64,000 nt of DNA from Mesostigma viride (lineage: Eukaryota > Streptophyta > Mesostigmatophyceae > Mesostigmatales > Mesostigmataceae), in assembly GCA_009746045.1 (NCBI GenBank), contig RPFO01000448.1:3082049-3146048 (forward strand), given 5' to 3'. Below, piece by piece: positions 20,817 through 28,575 of the stretch. Below the pieces are notes generated by a model, which saw only the letters and a list, made by a program, of their open reading frames with translations, was not told where the DNA came from and ran no database searches. The translations under genes and the position numbers were made by a program. How positions within the stretch are numbered: the first letter of the stretch is position 1; every line of letters begins with the position of its first letter.

Positions 20817-21599
20817 CTAGACTATCCCCCATCTGGTCATTAATGCAGCAGAAAGTGTTGATACATCGCTATCTGACAGATTTATGTCGTAAAAGAGAAA
20901 CTCTGCCATTTTCTGGTTGTCAAAGTTGCTAGGACCTCCTGTTCCAATGGTGCAATTGATAGATATTTTCGCACCAATTGCGTTTGGTGGTGTACCACCA
21001 GCTGAATACGTGGCCACCGAGTTAGACCACAGTTTTTTCTGCGAATTGCCGAACCGTTCGACGACTAGTCGGTAGTCAGTCCATGGCGCAGAGTCCAGAT
21101 ACATGGTGAGATTGGGAGCAGGTAAGTTGGAAAACGAGTCAAAGTTGAGAGACGTGTTGCGTCTATGAGAACCATATGTAGTGCCTCCTGGGACTTGAGA
21201 GGCGTACGTCCTTCCATTCGAAGCAAGCGCATCACGTTTTGTCACATAGACAAGGGTATATTTGCTGTAGGTAAAGGAGCTGTCCTGGATCAAAGCACTG
21301 CCTCCAGCACTTGTAAACGTCACCGTGCCAAGTCCATTTTTTTGAGCTCCAACAAACACTGGCCTTGCTGCGTCTGAATTGGCGACTAGTTTATGAGTCG
21401 AGGATTTGGATTTGATGGTCCCAACAAGTGTCCCACTAGAAACACTTCCTGTGCCGTCCCGTAGCTCTGTCATGGTGCCAGTGTCTGAGAAGTCGAACCA
21501 CAAGACGGGACTTGTAGAGATCCCATAAGGTATACGTCTATTAAGGGATTCTTTCCTTCTCCTTGACAAACGTGGTACTGTGTTTTGTAACGAGTCCAT
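20817..21599 (-). CDS. LamG/concanavalin-A-like jellyroll protein, probable virion attachment protein
   Basis: A 260-residue protein. After a basic N terminus (RLSRRRKESLNRR, about 9-21) it follows the usual LamG-like order: PVLWFDFSDTGTMTELRDG (about 32-50), a strand ending in ARPVFVGAQKNGLGTVTF, then FTYSKYTLVYVTKRD, a glycine-rich middle, and the closing MAEFLFYDINLSDSDVSTLSAALMTRWG, the very typical C-terminal signature of such domains in phage and large DNA-virus proteins. Family members bind glycans. In this virion-gene context a role in host attachment is likely but inferred. Copy A is intact; the copy at 46979-47785 is frameshifted near its C terminus. Confidence 0.7.
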   Translation of the reverse strand: MDSLQNTVPRLSRRRKESLNRRIPYGISTSPVLWFDFSDTGTMTELRDGTGSVSSGTLVGTIKSKSSTHKLVANSDAARPVFVGAQKNGLGTVTFTSAGGSALIQDSSFTYSKYTLVYVTKRDALASNGRTYASQVPGGTTYGSHRRNTSLNFDSFSNLPAPNLTMYLDSAPWTDYRLVVERFGNSQKKLWSNSVATYSAGGTPPNAIGAKISINCTIGTGGPSNFDNQKMAEFLFYDINLSDSDVSTLSAALMTRWGIV

Positions 21600-21882
21600 A
21601 TCATAACTATATTATACAAGTGATGATTTTCAGACTGCAGAGGGACTCAGTTGGGCTCCTTCATTCATAAAAGCACAGACTTATTTTTTATTTTGTGGCA
21701 GTGGATATTGAAACTTCCCAACCAAAACCGGCCCTTGTTTTGCTGGCAAAAGTGAGGCCCTACCATCATCTGCTAGGTTTGGCGTATCGAAGATCAGTAT
21801 CTGCCTATTTAAGGGGTTTGCGACTATCCTAGGGTCTTTGAGATAATCCATCGAAGACACAGTATACTAGAGAGGGAGATTT
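21600..21882 (-). other. Non-coding gap between major capsid and LamG genes
   Basis: 283 bases without a credible ORF, unusually long for this compact element. AT-rich segments (TTATTTTTTATTTTGTGG and TATATTATACAAG) lie near the LamG start and could hold a promoter; the remainder would be the 3' UTR of the capsid transcript. No repeat or hairpin stands out. Confidence 0.4.
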
Positions 21883-23088
21883 TTACAGCTGAACGACGGC
21901 CTGGCGACCCGCGCCGATGTCCATGCGTGACTCGGACTCGGCGAAGATGTACAAGACGAGGTCCGTGCCGCCTGTCTTGGAGACGCGGAGAGTGACGACG
22001 CTGGCCGTGCCCCTCAAGTCGAGACCTGACTGCCACCCCTCTCCAGCGGATGGCATGTTAAGGTGTGCTGCCATGACAAAGAAGTCGGCAGGCCAGCTGG
22101 CCTCTGTAACATCTACACCTACAGGAGCCCCGATGTTCCCTTGGTCGCCAAACGTCGAGAGCAGATTCACCCATGCCTCTGTAGGACCCATAGAGTACGC
22201 TGGGGTCTGGTAATTCCCGTTGACGTCGAATTGATAGCTAGTAAGCGTATCACTTGTATGGCTAAACATAGTGTTGCCGACTTCATTTTCAGTGTCTGTT
22301 GCAGTCGGTGCTTGGACAGCTAGCAGCTTCGATGCACTCATGGATGATAAGCTTGCCTTCATGGAGTACGCGTTACTGGTACCAAGGGACTGCTTTGTCG
22401 AAGTCCAAGTGTTCCAGGTGTATGGGATAGTCCCACCTTGTGCCAGCCGACTAGACAGGACCTGCCCAATAACATCCTCTTGGAAACGATATACTTCAAT
22501 GGACCAATGAATGTCTTTCAGTGTAAATGCCAAACCAGCCCCAGCCGCGCTTGGGATAAGGACCCCGGCATCCATCAGAGTCAGCCTGACCTCCATTGGT
22601 GGCATAAGAGACATGTCCACAATCCTTGGATTGCCGCTAAGAAACCCGATAAAATGATCAATGCACCCAGGTTTATCCGTAGTGTTTGCTGTTGGGGCGG
22701 TAACTGCGTTATCGGCCCACCCAGCTGGTTTCTGGCTTTGGGCATAGTTAGCTCCACCGTGTGTAGTTAGAAGAGTCCAGAAAAGATGGCTGTAATCGTT
22801 GATATTGTCCACCTGCTGCCCGCCAACTAGAACCTCTAGACGCTTGACGAGAGACGATGTGAATGGAGGGAAGGCGGCAAAGCCAGCGGTAGTTGTGGTA
22901 GTTCCCTTGAAAAACATACAAAGAGTGTGCAAGTCGCAGAACCCGGACGTCGGCAAGCGCACGCTGATAGTCGACCCGTGACGCACGTCCGTGGCCGCGG
23001 AGGTAGTGGAGAGCTGAACCCTCTGGGTCGTGTGCTGCCCGAGGGACTTGATGACGTGTTGCATGCTGCGGGGGATAGCGCGATCCAT
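21883..23088 (-). CDS. MCP: Major capsid protein, double jelly-roll type
   Basis: A 401-residue protein starting MDRAIPRSMQHVIKSLGQ. Features shared with polinton-like virus capsids are: an early strand block with STISVRLPTSGFCDLHTLCMFFKG (about 37-62), SLVKRLEVLVGGQQVDNINDYSHLFWTLL (about 77-107), a long loop, the PMEVRLTLMDAGVLIP strand in the first jelly roll, and a second jelly roll ending LVLYIFAESESRMDIGAGRQAVVQL. It would form the trimeric capsomers. The ATG at 23088 is preceded by AAAATTATCTAAGCACATGGGTATACATCG. It is adjacent to the penton and small virion genes and identical in copy C (48068-49273). Confidence 0.85.
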   Translation of the reverse strand: MDRAIPRSMQHVIKSLGQHTTQRVQLSTTSAATDVRHGSTISVRLPTSGFCDLHTLCMFFKGTTTTTAGFAAFPPFTSSLVKRLEVLVGGQQVDNINDYSHLFWTLLTTHGGANYAQSQKPAGWADNAVTAPTANTTDKPGCIDHFIGFLSGNPRIVDMSLMPPMEVRLTLMDAGVLIPSAAGAGLAFTLKDIHWSIEVYRFQEDVIGQVLSSRLAQGGTIPYTWNTWTSTKQSLGTSNAYSMKASLSSMSASKLLAVQAPTATDTENEVGNTMFSHTSDTLTSYQFDVNGNYQTPAYSMGPTEAWVNLLSTFGDQGNIGAPVGVDVTEASWPADFFVMAAHLNMPSAGEGWQSGLDLRGTASVVTLRVSKTGGTDLVLYIFAESESRMDIGAGRQAVVQL

Positions 23089-23116
23089 CGATGTATACCC
23101 ATGTGCTTAGATAATT

Positions 23117-23404
23117 TTACCGTAAGATCTCTCCTAGTAATGGGTTGTTTTGTCGGTGAGCCTCGACCCTCTTGTCAAAGCTCGAGAGTGCCTTCAACCC
23201 AGCGTCCGCGAACCCCGCGATGTTGCTGAGCACCGGCGTGTTCCTCACGATTTCTCCTGGCACCCCTCCAAAAACGGCGTCCGCGGTCTTCAACAAAGCC
23301 TGTGCCGTGCGCGCGCCATGGCCGACCTTTCGAATAGCATCCCCCGCAGCATGGCCGACTTTACGAACGACAGAGGCGACCTTTCCGAAGACTCGATCAA
23401 ACAT
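23117..23404 (-). CDS. Small alanine/basic-rich virion protein, 95 aa
   Basis: Starts MFDRVFGKVASVVRKVGHAAGDAIRKVGHGARTAQALLKTADAVFGGVPG. Residues 1-45 form a strong amphipathic helix with regularly spaced K/R and small residues, partly repeated (VRKVGHAAGDA and IRKVGHGARTA). It sits between penton (1-base gap) and major capsid (28-base gap). Proteins of this kind in adenovirus-like viruses are minor internal or membrane-active capsid components, so a comparable role is plausible but not shown. Confidence 0.65.
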   Translation of the reverse strand: MFDRVFGKVASVVRKVGHAAGDAIRKVGHGARTAQALLKTADAVFGGVPGEIVRNTPVLSNIAGFADAGLKALSSFDKRVEAHRQNNPLLGEILR

Positions 23405-23405
23405 T

Positions 23406-24245
23406 TCAACTTTGATATGGTATAGGCTGAGAAAATTTGTCGTCTGGGTCCTTGAGCGCGACGTACTTCAAGACCCGCGATATCTTGCGGGCCTCTGAGC
23501 CGATCACTTTCTGCGGCGAGATGCGGAAGGCTAGCTGAGCAACCCAGTCGGTGTACACGTCTATCGGCTGGTCATCCTCGTCCAACAACCGCAACGAGAT
23601 GGAAGTTGGCGACTCTCTCAAATGCTGCCACAGAGGCTGGTACGACATCCACACTATGGGCTCCAGGTACTGCGACATCACTGGCAGGACGGCAAGGAGC
23701 CCGCCATACTGGGCGCCCTGGGGGGAAGATACCACATTCCCGCGGACTAGGTCGGTGTACACGAACACGGAGCTCAACCGACCGTTTGTGGCAGGTCTGT
23801 TCGAAGTGAGAGACGTCGTGGATTGGTATGCTAGTGGGAGAAGGCCGAGTACCCTTCCTGCGTATTCAGAGACCTGGATGGAAAACGCATTGGGAGATGA
23901 AAAAGTGTACTTGCTCTTCGCGCGATCGTATGTCACCGTCATCCCAGGGTCGTGCACTCGTAGTGCGTTCTCAATGTTGGCCCTGTTCTCCAAACACGTG
24001 TATGAGCCGTGGGGGAGAAATATCTCATGGGTGTCTGATGTTACTTGTGTGGTGAAAAGGAACTTGTTATTTCTCGAAGTGATGTGCGCTTGCTCGTATG
24101 GGACTGAGAGTAACTCGAGACCCACGTCGTGGAAGTCGTCCAAAAGGCCCATGGGGATGTCCCACGTGGGAGCAGCCAAGTCACCCCTCGCCCTGTCAGC
24201 AGTTCTAAGGGTCAAAAGGATCGTCTCTTGAACATGGTCTTTCAT
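23406..24245 (-). CDS. Penton-like minor capsid protein
   Basis: A 279-residue protein, MKDHVQETILLTLRTADRARGD to KFSQPIPYQS. The C-terminal half shows the usual penton pattern of polinton-like viruses and virophages: EPIVWMSYQPLWQHLRESPTSISLRLLDEDDQPIDVYTDWVAQLAFRI (about 200-250). Upstream there is an EIFLPHGSYTCLENRANIENALR strand/helix and a FSIQVSEYAGRVLGL segment. Single jelly-roll minor proteins occupy the vertices. Its position directly beside the MCP gene supports the call. Intact and identical at 49591-50430. Confidence 0.75.
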   Translation of the reverse strand: MKDHVQETILLTLRTADRARGDLAAPTWDIPMGLLDDFHDVGLELLSVPYEQAHITSRNNKFLFTTQVTSDTHEIFLPHGSYTCLENRANIENALRVHDPGMTVTYDRAKSKYTFSSPNAFSIQVSEYAGRVLGLLPLAYQSTTSLTSNRPATNGRLSSVFVYTDLVRGNVVSSPQGAQYGGLLAVLPVMSQYLEPIVWMSYQPLWQHLRESPTSISLRLLDEDDQPIDVYTDWVAQLAFRISPQKVIGSEARKISRVLKYVALKDPDDKFSQPIPYQS

Positions 24246-24249
24246 ACGC

Positions 24250-24480
24250 TTAGCTCTCTACCATCAACTCCGATTTGATTTCGGGTCTATTCAGAACTAC
24301 CACTTCGCCCTCTTTTGCGTCCTTGAAAGCGCGTTTGAGAGCGCGCTTTCCTTTCCCAGTCATAGGTTTCTTTCTACAATACAAAAACGCGGCCTCGATG
24401 AACTCTCGTGGCATGCTAGGGTACAGTACCATCCACTGAGAAATCTCGATCAGGTCAGACTCTGTGAAAATTGGATCCAT
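24250..24480 (-). CDS. Small unassigned viral protein, 76 aa
   Basis: Starts MDPIFTESDLIEISQWMVLYPSMPREF. Residues 35-60 are strongly basic (CRKKPMTGKGKRALKRAFKDAKEGE). It is four bases upstream of the penton start, so it lies in the same virion-gene run. The basic stretch suggests nucleic-acid or capsid-interior binding; no family recognised. Intact in A and C. Confidence 0.6.
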   Translation of the reverse strand: MDPIFTESDLIEISQWMVLYPSMPREFIEAAFLYCRKKPMTGKGKRALKRAFKDAKEGEVVVLNRPEIKSELMVES

Positions 24481-24509
24481 TGCGTAATATTATCACACAC
24501 AGATATTTT

Positions 24510-25016
24510 TTAGGCACGGATACCCGTAGCCATTCCCAAGGCAGCTAACCTGGCTGCTCTCATCCTCTCTCTTCCACCCGAGCCAACTACCACTGGCTCA
24601 CCGCCCACCGTCCTGCCTTGGGGCCTTTTATGAATTCTGTTGATATGAGTCGTCCTTCCGCCTTGGCTTTTAAAGTCCCTCGTGCATCCAGGCTCGGTGC
24701 ACGGAAACCGGGCAGGTCCGGTTCCGGTATCTGATGTCAAAGGTGGCGCTGGCTCTCTAGGCACCGCGGTCTCACCAAAGACAAACATGGGATCCGTTCC
24801 CATTTCCGCCGTCTCCTTCCTCCCACTCGCACCACCTCGGTATATCTTCAACCTTCTACCGACCCTGAGACCTGTTGCTCTAGCGGGAGCTGCCGGTGGC
24901 GCCACTACAACCGGCTCATCGGATGTTGTAGCAGCTGCCGTCGTCGCTCCGCCAGCCGCGGTTGCTGGTGTGGCGACGCTTACGCCACCTCCTAATGAGT
25001 TGTCGATTGGCATCAT
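24510..25016 (-). CDS. C2H2 zinc-finger protein, possibly the -1 frame of a longer product
   Basis: The frame has no ATG until the adjacent pair at 25016/25013 (MMPIDNSLGGG). It is Ala/Thr/Pro-rich at first, then basic (GLRVGRRLKIYRGGASGRKE), and contains one C2H2 finger, CTEPGCTRDFKSQGGRTTHINRIH (about residues 120-143 of the ATG-started form), followed by a basic C terminus. A single finger with basic flanks suggests DNA binding. The frame is open well upstream of this ATG and overlaps the end of the small basic ORF 25091-25252, where a canonical slippery heptamer sits just before its stop. A 247-residue fusion by -1 frameshifting is therefore possible. Confidence 0.6.
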   Translation of the reverse strand: MMPIDNSLGGGVSVATPATAAGGATTAAATTSDEPVVVAPPAAPARATGLRVGRRLKIYRGGASGRKETAEMGTDPMFVFGETAVPREPAPPLTSDTGTGPARFPCTEPGCTRDFKSQGGRTTHINRIHKRPQGRTVGGEPVVVGSGGRERMRAARLAALGMATGIRA

Positions 25017-25090
25017 CGGGACGCGAACCGGTTGCGCGACGTTGGACAGGGCCGCCAACAGAATCGCGTCTCTGAACCCGCGAGCTTCCG

Positions 25091-25252
25091 CTACTTTCCC
25101 TTGGCAGCGGGAGCTCTGTGTGGTCGCGAGTTGATTACGATCGTGTTCTTGACGGAATTGGAGGACCTAGAGGAGACTCTTGTGGACGTCGTAGTGGTAG
25201 GCGCGCGTTTTCGTCCTGAGCGTCGGCCGCGTTTCGTTTTCCTTGGTGGCAT
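25091..25252 (-). CDS. Small basic protein, 53 aa, candidate N-terminal part of the zinc-finger protein
   Basis: The ORF starts MPPRKTKRGRRSGRKRAPTT and ends APAAKGK. The first 17 residues contain 9 Arg/Lys, giving an NLS- or protamine-like sequence. The ATG at 25252 is 21 bases after the stop of the 548-residue gene. The last codons are GGA AAG before TAG, preceded by G, which makes the heptamer G GGA AAG. It may be translated alone as a core-like DNA-binding peptide or be extended into the zinc-finger frame. It is conserved in copies B and C. Confidence 0.5.
   Translation of the reverse strand: MPPRKTKRGRRSGRKRAPTTTTSTRVSSRSSNSVKNTIVINSRPHRAPAAKGK
25094..25100 (-). promoter_or_regulatory. 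Candidate -1 ribosomal frameshift slippery site G GGA AAG
   Basis: On the minus strand the zero-frame codons are AAG GGA AAG TAG, so the last seven bases before the stop fit X XXY YYZ (GGG AAA G). Slipping back one base leads straight into the zinc-finger frame. Downstream, GACGCG...CGCGTC encloses GTTGG...CCAAC, a possible stimulatory fold. Not tested. Confidence 0.45.
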
Positions 25253-25273
25253 GTTTACTTATGCGAGAGATTT

Positions 25274-26920
25274 TTATGCGCTCGTCCACGTGATCGTCTT
25301 CGACACAGCCGTTGCGGCGGTCCCAGCTCGGGATTTGCAGAAGTTGTTGGATAGGGTGATAGGGGCAGAGTAGCCTGTTGGTGGGATCCGGTTTAAATGT
25401 AGCAGGATTTGGAACTTGCCATCATCTTCTGTGTACCCGGGGACGACGGACCAATAAGGCGCGAATATCAGGAATGGGAGCCCGGTTCCCACTGCTTTTG
25501 CCTTCATTCGATAAGGGTTAGAGAGGTCGAGGATGGTTGGTAAGGCACCCGTGAAATTGACGCGAAGGTACACGTGCTCCAAGGACGTTGGCAAAGTGAG
25601 CTCGCTTTGGTTGGCTGGGTCGTGGAATGACAGCGTGGCCGTGGGGGTACCGTGCCATAGCTGAGGGATGAAGTAGTCGTACACAGGAGGCCGCAGACCG
25701 GGGATGGTGTGGGATATCCTCCGCGTCTCGTTGATGTCAGTGAACTGGGCGACGTCTAACCCATGAGTTGTGCCTATTAGCACCAATGCGTTGTCATAAT
25801 ACCCACACACGCTCGTATCGAGGACAATAGCACCGGGTCCAGAAAGGGTGGGACTGAGCACAGTGGCAAATGTGACCGTTGCAAGGTGAGTGAGCCCACC
25901 AACGACTGGTACAAACGTGTTTGCGAGGGTGGACGTGATGGTTACCGTGTTTGTCCCTGGGGTGAAGACATTTGTACCCCCTGCCCACTCCGCTCCAAAG
26001 ACACATGTAACCTGCCCGGCAACATTGCTCACTTTTGTCGGGTCGAACCCCATGACAACGCTGAACTTCTTAATGGCTTGACGGGCTGGAAGTACTCCAT
26101 AGAGTTGGACAGGGTACGTCACGAGTTGCGCCTCATAAGACGTTGTTGGGCACTTGACCACTGTGTGAATCATGCTTTCATCCGTCAATGTGAGCTCCTT
26201 GAACCATAGATTGGTAGCTCCAGGCACTGGCTTTGTTACGGAATACTTGCCGAAGATGGAACAGTTCTGCCCCGCGGTGCCCCGGTGTCGTAGTTGGATC
26301 ACATCTCCTCCCTTTGTACAGGTCCCGGAGGGGTTATTCGTGAAGATGGAATCTAGCTCAACAGCCGTGAGATCGTCTTCGATGTTCGCTATTTCAATGG
26401 CGTGGTATTCTCCTGACAGGTGCATAACTGGCCGTAGGGGCATTGGCACGTATGGATCAATGATATCTGTTGGCGTGGATGTGAAAATCCCGGCGCTGTT
26501 TGAGATTTTTGTCATCTGACTCATCCTAGTTGGGAGTGTCTTGGCTATATACCTCTCGACTATTCCGTCAGACCGTCGTCGAAACGCAACCCAGTAACTC
26601 AACTGCTGCCTCCACGAGCTATTGAGTGTGTATCGCACTCTTGCCTTGAGGTTGTCATACAGGTCGAGAGCATAGTCGGAGTGGTGAAGGTTGACCCCAA
26701 GCATGGCCCAATGGGTCGTTTGAGCGTTTCTCCAATTTGAGTGTCCGTCCGTAACGGCCGGATGATACTTTCCAGATAAACTCATCGTGTTCTCAGCAAA
26801 TGACACAAAAGCGTCATTGCTTCCAAGATACATGCGAAAACACATGCAGAACGGACCGTCTATTAACTCGTTTGCAAAAACGACACACTTTGATGGAGCC
26901 GGCGTGGCTGTTTTTATCAA
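25274..26920 (-). CDS. Large unassigned beta-rich virion protein, 548 aa
   Basis: It reads from a TTG at 26920 (IKTATPAPSKCVVFANELIDGPFC) to TAVSKTITWTSA. The frame is open back to 27022 inside the preceding gene, but there is no ATG before 26845. It has long beta-rich stretches with Thr/Val/Gly-rich repeats in the middle (TNVFTPGTNTVTITSTLANTFVPVVGGLTHLATVTFATVLSP), a composition common in spike or fibre-like virion proteins. It lies among the virion genes, right after the 514-residue gene with overlapping ends. No family recognised. Same structure in copy C; B retains the same sequence at the 5' end. Confidence 0.6.
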   Translation of the reverse strand: MIKTATPAPSKCVVFANELIDGPFCMCFRMYLGSNDAFVSFAENTMSLSGKYHPAVTDGHSNWRNAQTTHWAMLGVNLHHSDYALDLYDNLKARVRYTLNSSWRQQLSYWVAFRRRSDGIVERYIAKTLPTRMSQMTKISNSAGIFTSTPTDIIDPYVPMPLRPVMHLSGEYHAIEIANIEDDLTAVELDSIFTNNPSGTCTKGGDVIQLRHRGTAGQNCSIFGKYSVTKPVPGATNLWFKELTLTDESMIHTVVKCPTTSYEAQLVTYPVQLYGVLPARQAIKKFSVVMGFDPTKVSNVAGQVTCVFGAEWAGGTNVFTPGTNTVTITSTLANTFVPVVGGLTHLATVTFATVLSPTLSGPGAIVLDTSVCGYYDNALVLIGTTHGLDVAQFTDINETRRISHTIPGLRPPVYDYFIPQLWHGTPTATLSFHDPANQSELTLPTSLEHVYLRVNFTGALPTILDLSNPYRMKAKAVGTGLPFLIFAPYWSVVPGYTEDDGKFQILLHLNRIPPTGYSAPITLSNNFCKSRAGTAATAVSKTITWTSA

Positions 26921-27006
26921 ATAAAAGCTCGTGGGGTCATTCGGTTCAAAGTAGTACTTCGATGACTCTGCCTGAGAAGTCGTGAAGATATTACGAGAAA
27001 GGACGT

Positions 27007-28551
27007 CTAAACTGCGAAGGTGTCATGAGTCCCTTCTACTGTCGCGTTCTCCCCAGAGAGGTTGGGGTAGTCTCTTGGGCATGTGAAGCTGTAATAAATG
27101 TCCGTATTAGCGCTTTCGTGGTCGGTTGGTGTGTACGTGAAATAGTTAATCCCTGACAAGGTTGCCTTGACACCCCCCTCTATATGCAAGTTGAAACTGA
27201 CTGGGTTTTCGAGGTTCATCCCCCACCCAACGACAGGGTCCGCCAGTGCTGTAATTGCTATCCTCATTGGATTCGCGTATGATACAAACTTGCTCTTTGA
27301 TCGTATCCCACTAGAGGTTGTAGAAAGTTTCGAGACACCTACCATGACCCCCGCCTTCCTAGTCGTAAACGAGGTAATGGTAGAGTCATCGAAGAGGTCT
27401 AGCTCGTAACTCAGCCATTTTCCCGTGTCGGTACTTGTCAAGTTGGTAACTAGAGCATCCTCACCACGCAGTCCTCCGTTCACAGATAGCGTGAACCCGC
27501 CAATCGTCGGAGAGGCCTCCGTGAGTCGAACGTTGTTGATGTACCATCGCAAAGGGAGTTTTCTCAGGTAGGCGCTAGGGACGCAATCTTTGATGCCTTG
27601 TACTATCGAAAGCCCTGGGATGCATTCATACGTCTGAAAAGGGTAGGTGACTACTAGCCAAGTGACAGCGTTCAATTCATCGATCCTGCCAATTCTCCAG
27701 CTAGAGAGTTTTGCATAGGATCGGGTTATTGTGAAAGAACGCCCGGTTAGCGCGGCAGGGCGGTTGTGGTCTCTCATGGTGGAAAACGAGATTTGCTCGA
27801 CTAGCAAAGGGCTACCCGAAAATCGCGTCCCGCCATATCCAAAATACAGGTCCTTGAAATACGGGTATCCGACATCTGGGTTAACCAAGTTGTTCCCCGC
27901 TGCATAAAATGAGGACTGGTAGTCTCTCGCGACAAAATCGCAAATTCCGCTTACTTCTCCGCTGTTGACGATATATGGCAACTCAACACGCACGTCTTGG
28001 TCATTGATGACGCTAAAGGCATTGTCATGAGAAGCCGTCGTTCCATCTTCATAATGCATGACAAATGGCGCGTTTGGATTTGTCAGAGTAGTATAGCCGA
28101 TACCCAAGTTGTCGAACAGAAAGTCTAGCTGTGTGCGGGTCGGTATTCGATGGCCTGGGTCTTGGAGCGTATCAGCGTCAAAATGGAATGACATGACCCC
28201 ATTGCTCGGTGTCTCGATGTCTATGAAGCTGCTTTTTACGTACATGTTTTCGAATATGGCTTGGTCTTTAAACCACGATTTCCCATCCACTACCAGCTTA
28301 AAAAATGACTCGATAGGGTCCGCGGCCGTCTCCTCGTCGTAATCATCGCCTAAACGCAAACTTGTTGGCTCACTTGGGTAACACACCCGCACGCCATCAA
28401 CAATCGTATGCAAGTCAAATGGATGAACCTGGGATAATTGCAACGCTACAATGTCCTGTTCAACGCTTGCGATTCGCGCGTCTGTTTCTTGGTCGACCGT
28501 CAAGCCGGTTGCGAGGTTTATGGGCCGGTTGAGAGTCGAAATCACTACCAT
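27007..28551 (-). CDS. Large unassigned virion-arm protein, 514 aa
   Basis: MVVISTLNRPINLATGLTVDQETDARIASVEQDIVALQLSQ to the end ENATVEGTHDTFAV. A short coiled-coil-like segment at about 22-42 is followed by a long beta-rich body (for example FSFTITRSYAKL-like and DTGKWLSYELDLFDD patterns). It is the first gene of the leftward arm, with its ATG 24 bases from the rightward arm's first ATG. It may be a fibre, spike or other large virion component; this is inference from size, composition and position. Identical in copy C at 53190-54734. Confidence 0.6.
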   Translation of the reverse strand: MVVISTLNRPINLATGLTVDQETDARIASVEQDIVALQLSQVHPFDLHTIVDGVRVCYPSEPTSLRLGDDYDEETAADPIESFFKLVVDGKSWFKDQAIFENMYVKSSFIDIETPSNGVMSFHFDADTLQDPGHRIPTRTQLDFLFDNLGIGYTTLTNPNAPFVMHYEDGTTASHDNAFSVINDQDVRVELPYIVNSGEVSGICDFVARDYQSSFYAAGNNLVNPDVGYPYFKDLYFGYGGTRFSGSPLLVEQISFSTMRDHNRPAALTGRSFTITRSYAKLSSWRIGRIDELNAVTWLVVTYPFQTYECIPGLSIVQGIKDCVPSAYLRKLPLRWYINNVRLTEASPTIGGFTLSVNGGLRGEDALVTNLTSTDTGKWLSYELDLFDDSTITSFTTRKAGVMVGVSKLSTTSSGIRSKSKFVSYANPMRIAITALADPVVGWGMNLENPVSFNLHIEGGVKATLSGINYFTYTPTDHESANTDIYYSFTCPRDYPNLSGENATVEGTHDTFAV

Positions 28552-28575
28552 TTATTATCTGCCTAGAATATAAAC
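28552..28575. promoter_or_regulatory. 24-bp divergent intergenic region, probable bidirectional promoter
   Basis: Only 24 bases separate the two opposing ATGs. It reads TATTATCTGCCTAGAATATAAAC on the plus strand, giving an AATATAAA box 10 bases before the rightward ATG and an AGATAATA box close to the leftward ATG. Promoter elements must be here or overlap the coding ends. Conserved unchanged at 54735-54758. Confidence 0.45.

Noticed and set aside
23551-24231. 226-residue plus-strand ORF opposite the penton gene
   Set aside because: It is antisense to a conserved capsid-type gene, has Cys/Trp/Arg-rich shadow composition and no motif.
26995-27025. A -1 frameshift site linking the 514- and 548-residue genes
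   Set aside because: The overlap contains no X XXY YYZ heptamer in the zero frame, so the mechanism proposed for the zinc-finger gene does not carry over.
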